Shown one piece after another: positions 5,866 through 6,178 of a stretch of DNA of 6,178 nucleotides. The stretch lies in NCBI GenBank assembly GCA_003242515.1, contig QGUS01000109.1, forward strand, positions 1-6,178, given 5' to 3'. The stretch comes from Actinomycetota bacterium. GTDB lineage: Bacteria; Actinomycetota; Acidimicrobiia; Spongiisociales; ZC4RG35. The position numbers and the translations under genes were made by a program. The notes below the pieces were generated by a model. That model made no database searches and was not told the DNA's origin. It was given only the letters and a program-made list of their open reading frames with translations. Within the stretch, counting starts at the first letter, position 1; every line of letters begins with the position of its first letter.

Positions 5866-6178
5866 GATCCCAGCAGCCTCTGGAACCAGTAGAAGACCGC
5901 CTGGAACGGGCCGGTGGCGCCGTCCGGGTGCCTCGTCGCCACGACCGCCGGCGGGGGCGGCAGGTCCGGAAGCTCCTGAGGCGGCTCCGGCCTGAGGGAG
6001 AGGAGTCCCTCCCCTCCCAGGAGCACCTGCGTCTCGAGCCCTGCGGTGACGGCCAGCGGGTCCTCGTCGGCGACCCGCCGTGTCGTCCGGTACGGGACGC
6101 CGGCCGCCACCCCGACCATGTAGAGGTCCTCGAAGCCGTAGTCGAAGAGGACCTTGGCGGCTTCGAGGACCTCTACAT
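5862..6178 (-). CDS. Probable D-alanyl-D-alanine carboxypeptidase (S11), C-terminal end; 5' end outside window
   Basis: The frame is open from the window edge to TGA 5864-5862, giving 104 residues. It begins with EAAKVLFDYGFEDLYMVGVA, which resembles the EAxxLLDYGF segment that closes the catalytic domain of S11 D,D-carboxypeptidases (DacA/DacB group). These are cell-envelope enzymes that remove the terminal D-Ala of peptidoglycan stem peptides. Then come a beta-rich stretch (VTAGLETQVLLGGEGLLSLR), a Pro-rich linker (PEPPQELPDLPPPP) and a hydrophobic, aromatic end (FQAVFYWFQRLLGS) that could be an amphipathic membrane anchor. None of the catalytic motifs (SxxK, SxN, KTG) is in the window, so the call rests on this tail and on its position beside hpt. 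The first 14 or so codons fall within an inverted repeat at the window edge and may be unreliable. An ATG at 6119 is internal, not a likely start. Confidence 0.5.
   Translation of the reverse strand, partial: VEVLEAAKVLFDYGFEDLYMVGVAAGVPYRTTRRVADEDPLAVTAGLETQVLLGGEGLLSLRPEPPQELPDLPPPPAVVATRHPDGATGPFQAVFYWFQRLLGS
6118..6178. repeat. Perfect 21-bp inverted repeat ending at the window edge
   Basis: Bases 6118-6138 (beginning ATGTAGAGG) and 6158-6178 (ending CCTCTACAT) are exact reverse complements, separated by 19 bases. The match breaks at 6139/6157, and the outer side cannot be extended because the window ends. It falls inside the coding frame of the carboxypeptidase fragment. The coincidence with the sequence end suggests an assembly fold-back or graph break as much as a biological hairpin. 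Confidence 0.9.

Overview
This is a GC-rich, gene-dense bacterial window with no gap above about 120 bases between genes. It holds eight complete protein genes, two genes cut by the window ends, and no RNA gene, CRISPR array or transposase that I can see. The style suggests an actinobacterium, possibly an uncultured lineage such as Acidimicrobiia. The clues are high GC, GTG starts, TANNNT-type -10 boxes, stop/start overlaps at most junctions, and a BFN nuclease next to a MerR regulator of the Rv1828/Rv1830 type. The taxonomy is inference.

Plus strand, 1-1382: the C-terminal part of adenosine deaminase (add), then threonine 3-dehydrogenase (tdh), joined by an ATGA overlap. Minus strand, 6178 down to 1379: the C-terminus of a probable D-Ala-D-Ala carboxypeptidase, a hypoxanthine phosphoribosyltransferase (hpt), a BFN-domain (DUF151) protein, a MerR regulator, a small unnamed protein with a PD-(D/E)XK-nuclease-like signature, glycine cleavage T protein (gcvT), an FMN/F420-type split-barrel oxidoreductase, and an alpha/beta hydrolase of the monoacylglycerol-lipase type. 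The two gene groups converge and their stop codons overlap within one CTAG.

The minus-strand run seems to be two transcription units. One covers carboxypeptidase, hpt and BFN. The second starts at a good sigma-A-like promoter (TTGACT, 17 bases, TAGCTT) in the 120-base gap before merR and runs through five overlapping genes. A perfect inverted repeat, GTTACA-4-TGTAAC, lies just downstream of that promoter and is a likely autoregulatory operator for the MerR protein.

Theme: purine salvage (add, hpt) and glycine/one-carbon metabolism (tdh makes the precursor of glycine, gcvT breaks glycine down). The BFN-MerR pair sits beside glycine cleavage genes in mycobacteria too, so the context is partly conserved. 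The least understood gene is the nuclease-like protein wedged between merR and gcvT. The last 21 bases of the window are the exact reverse complement of 6118-6138, which may mark an assembly breakpoint. I found nothing here that I could call a new defence or mobile system.
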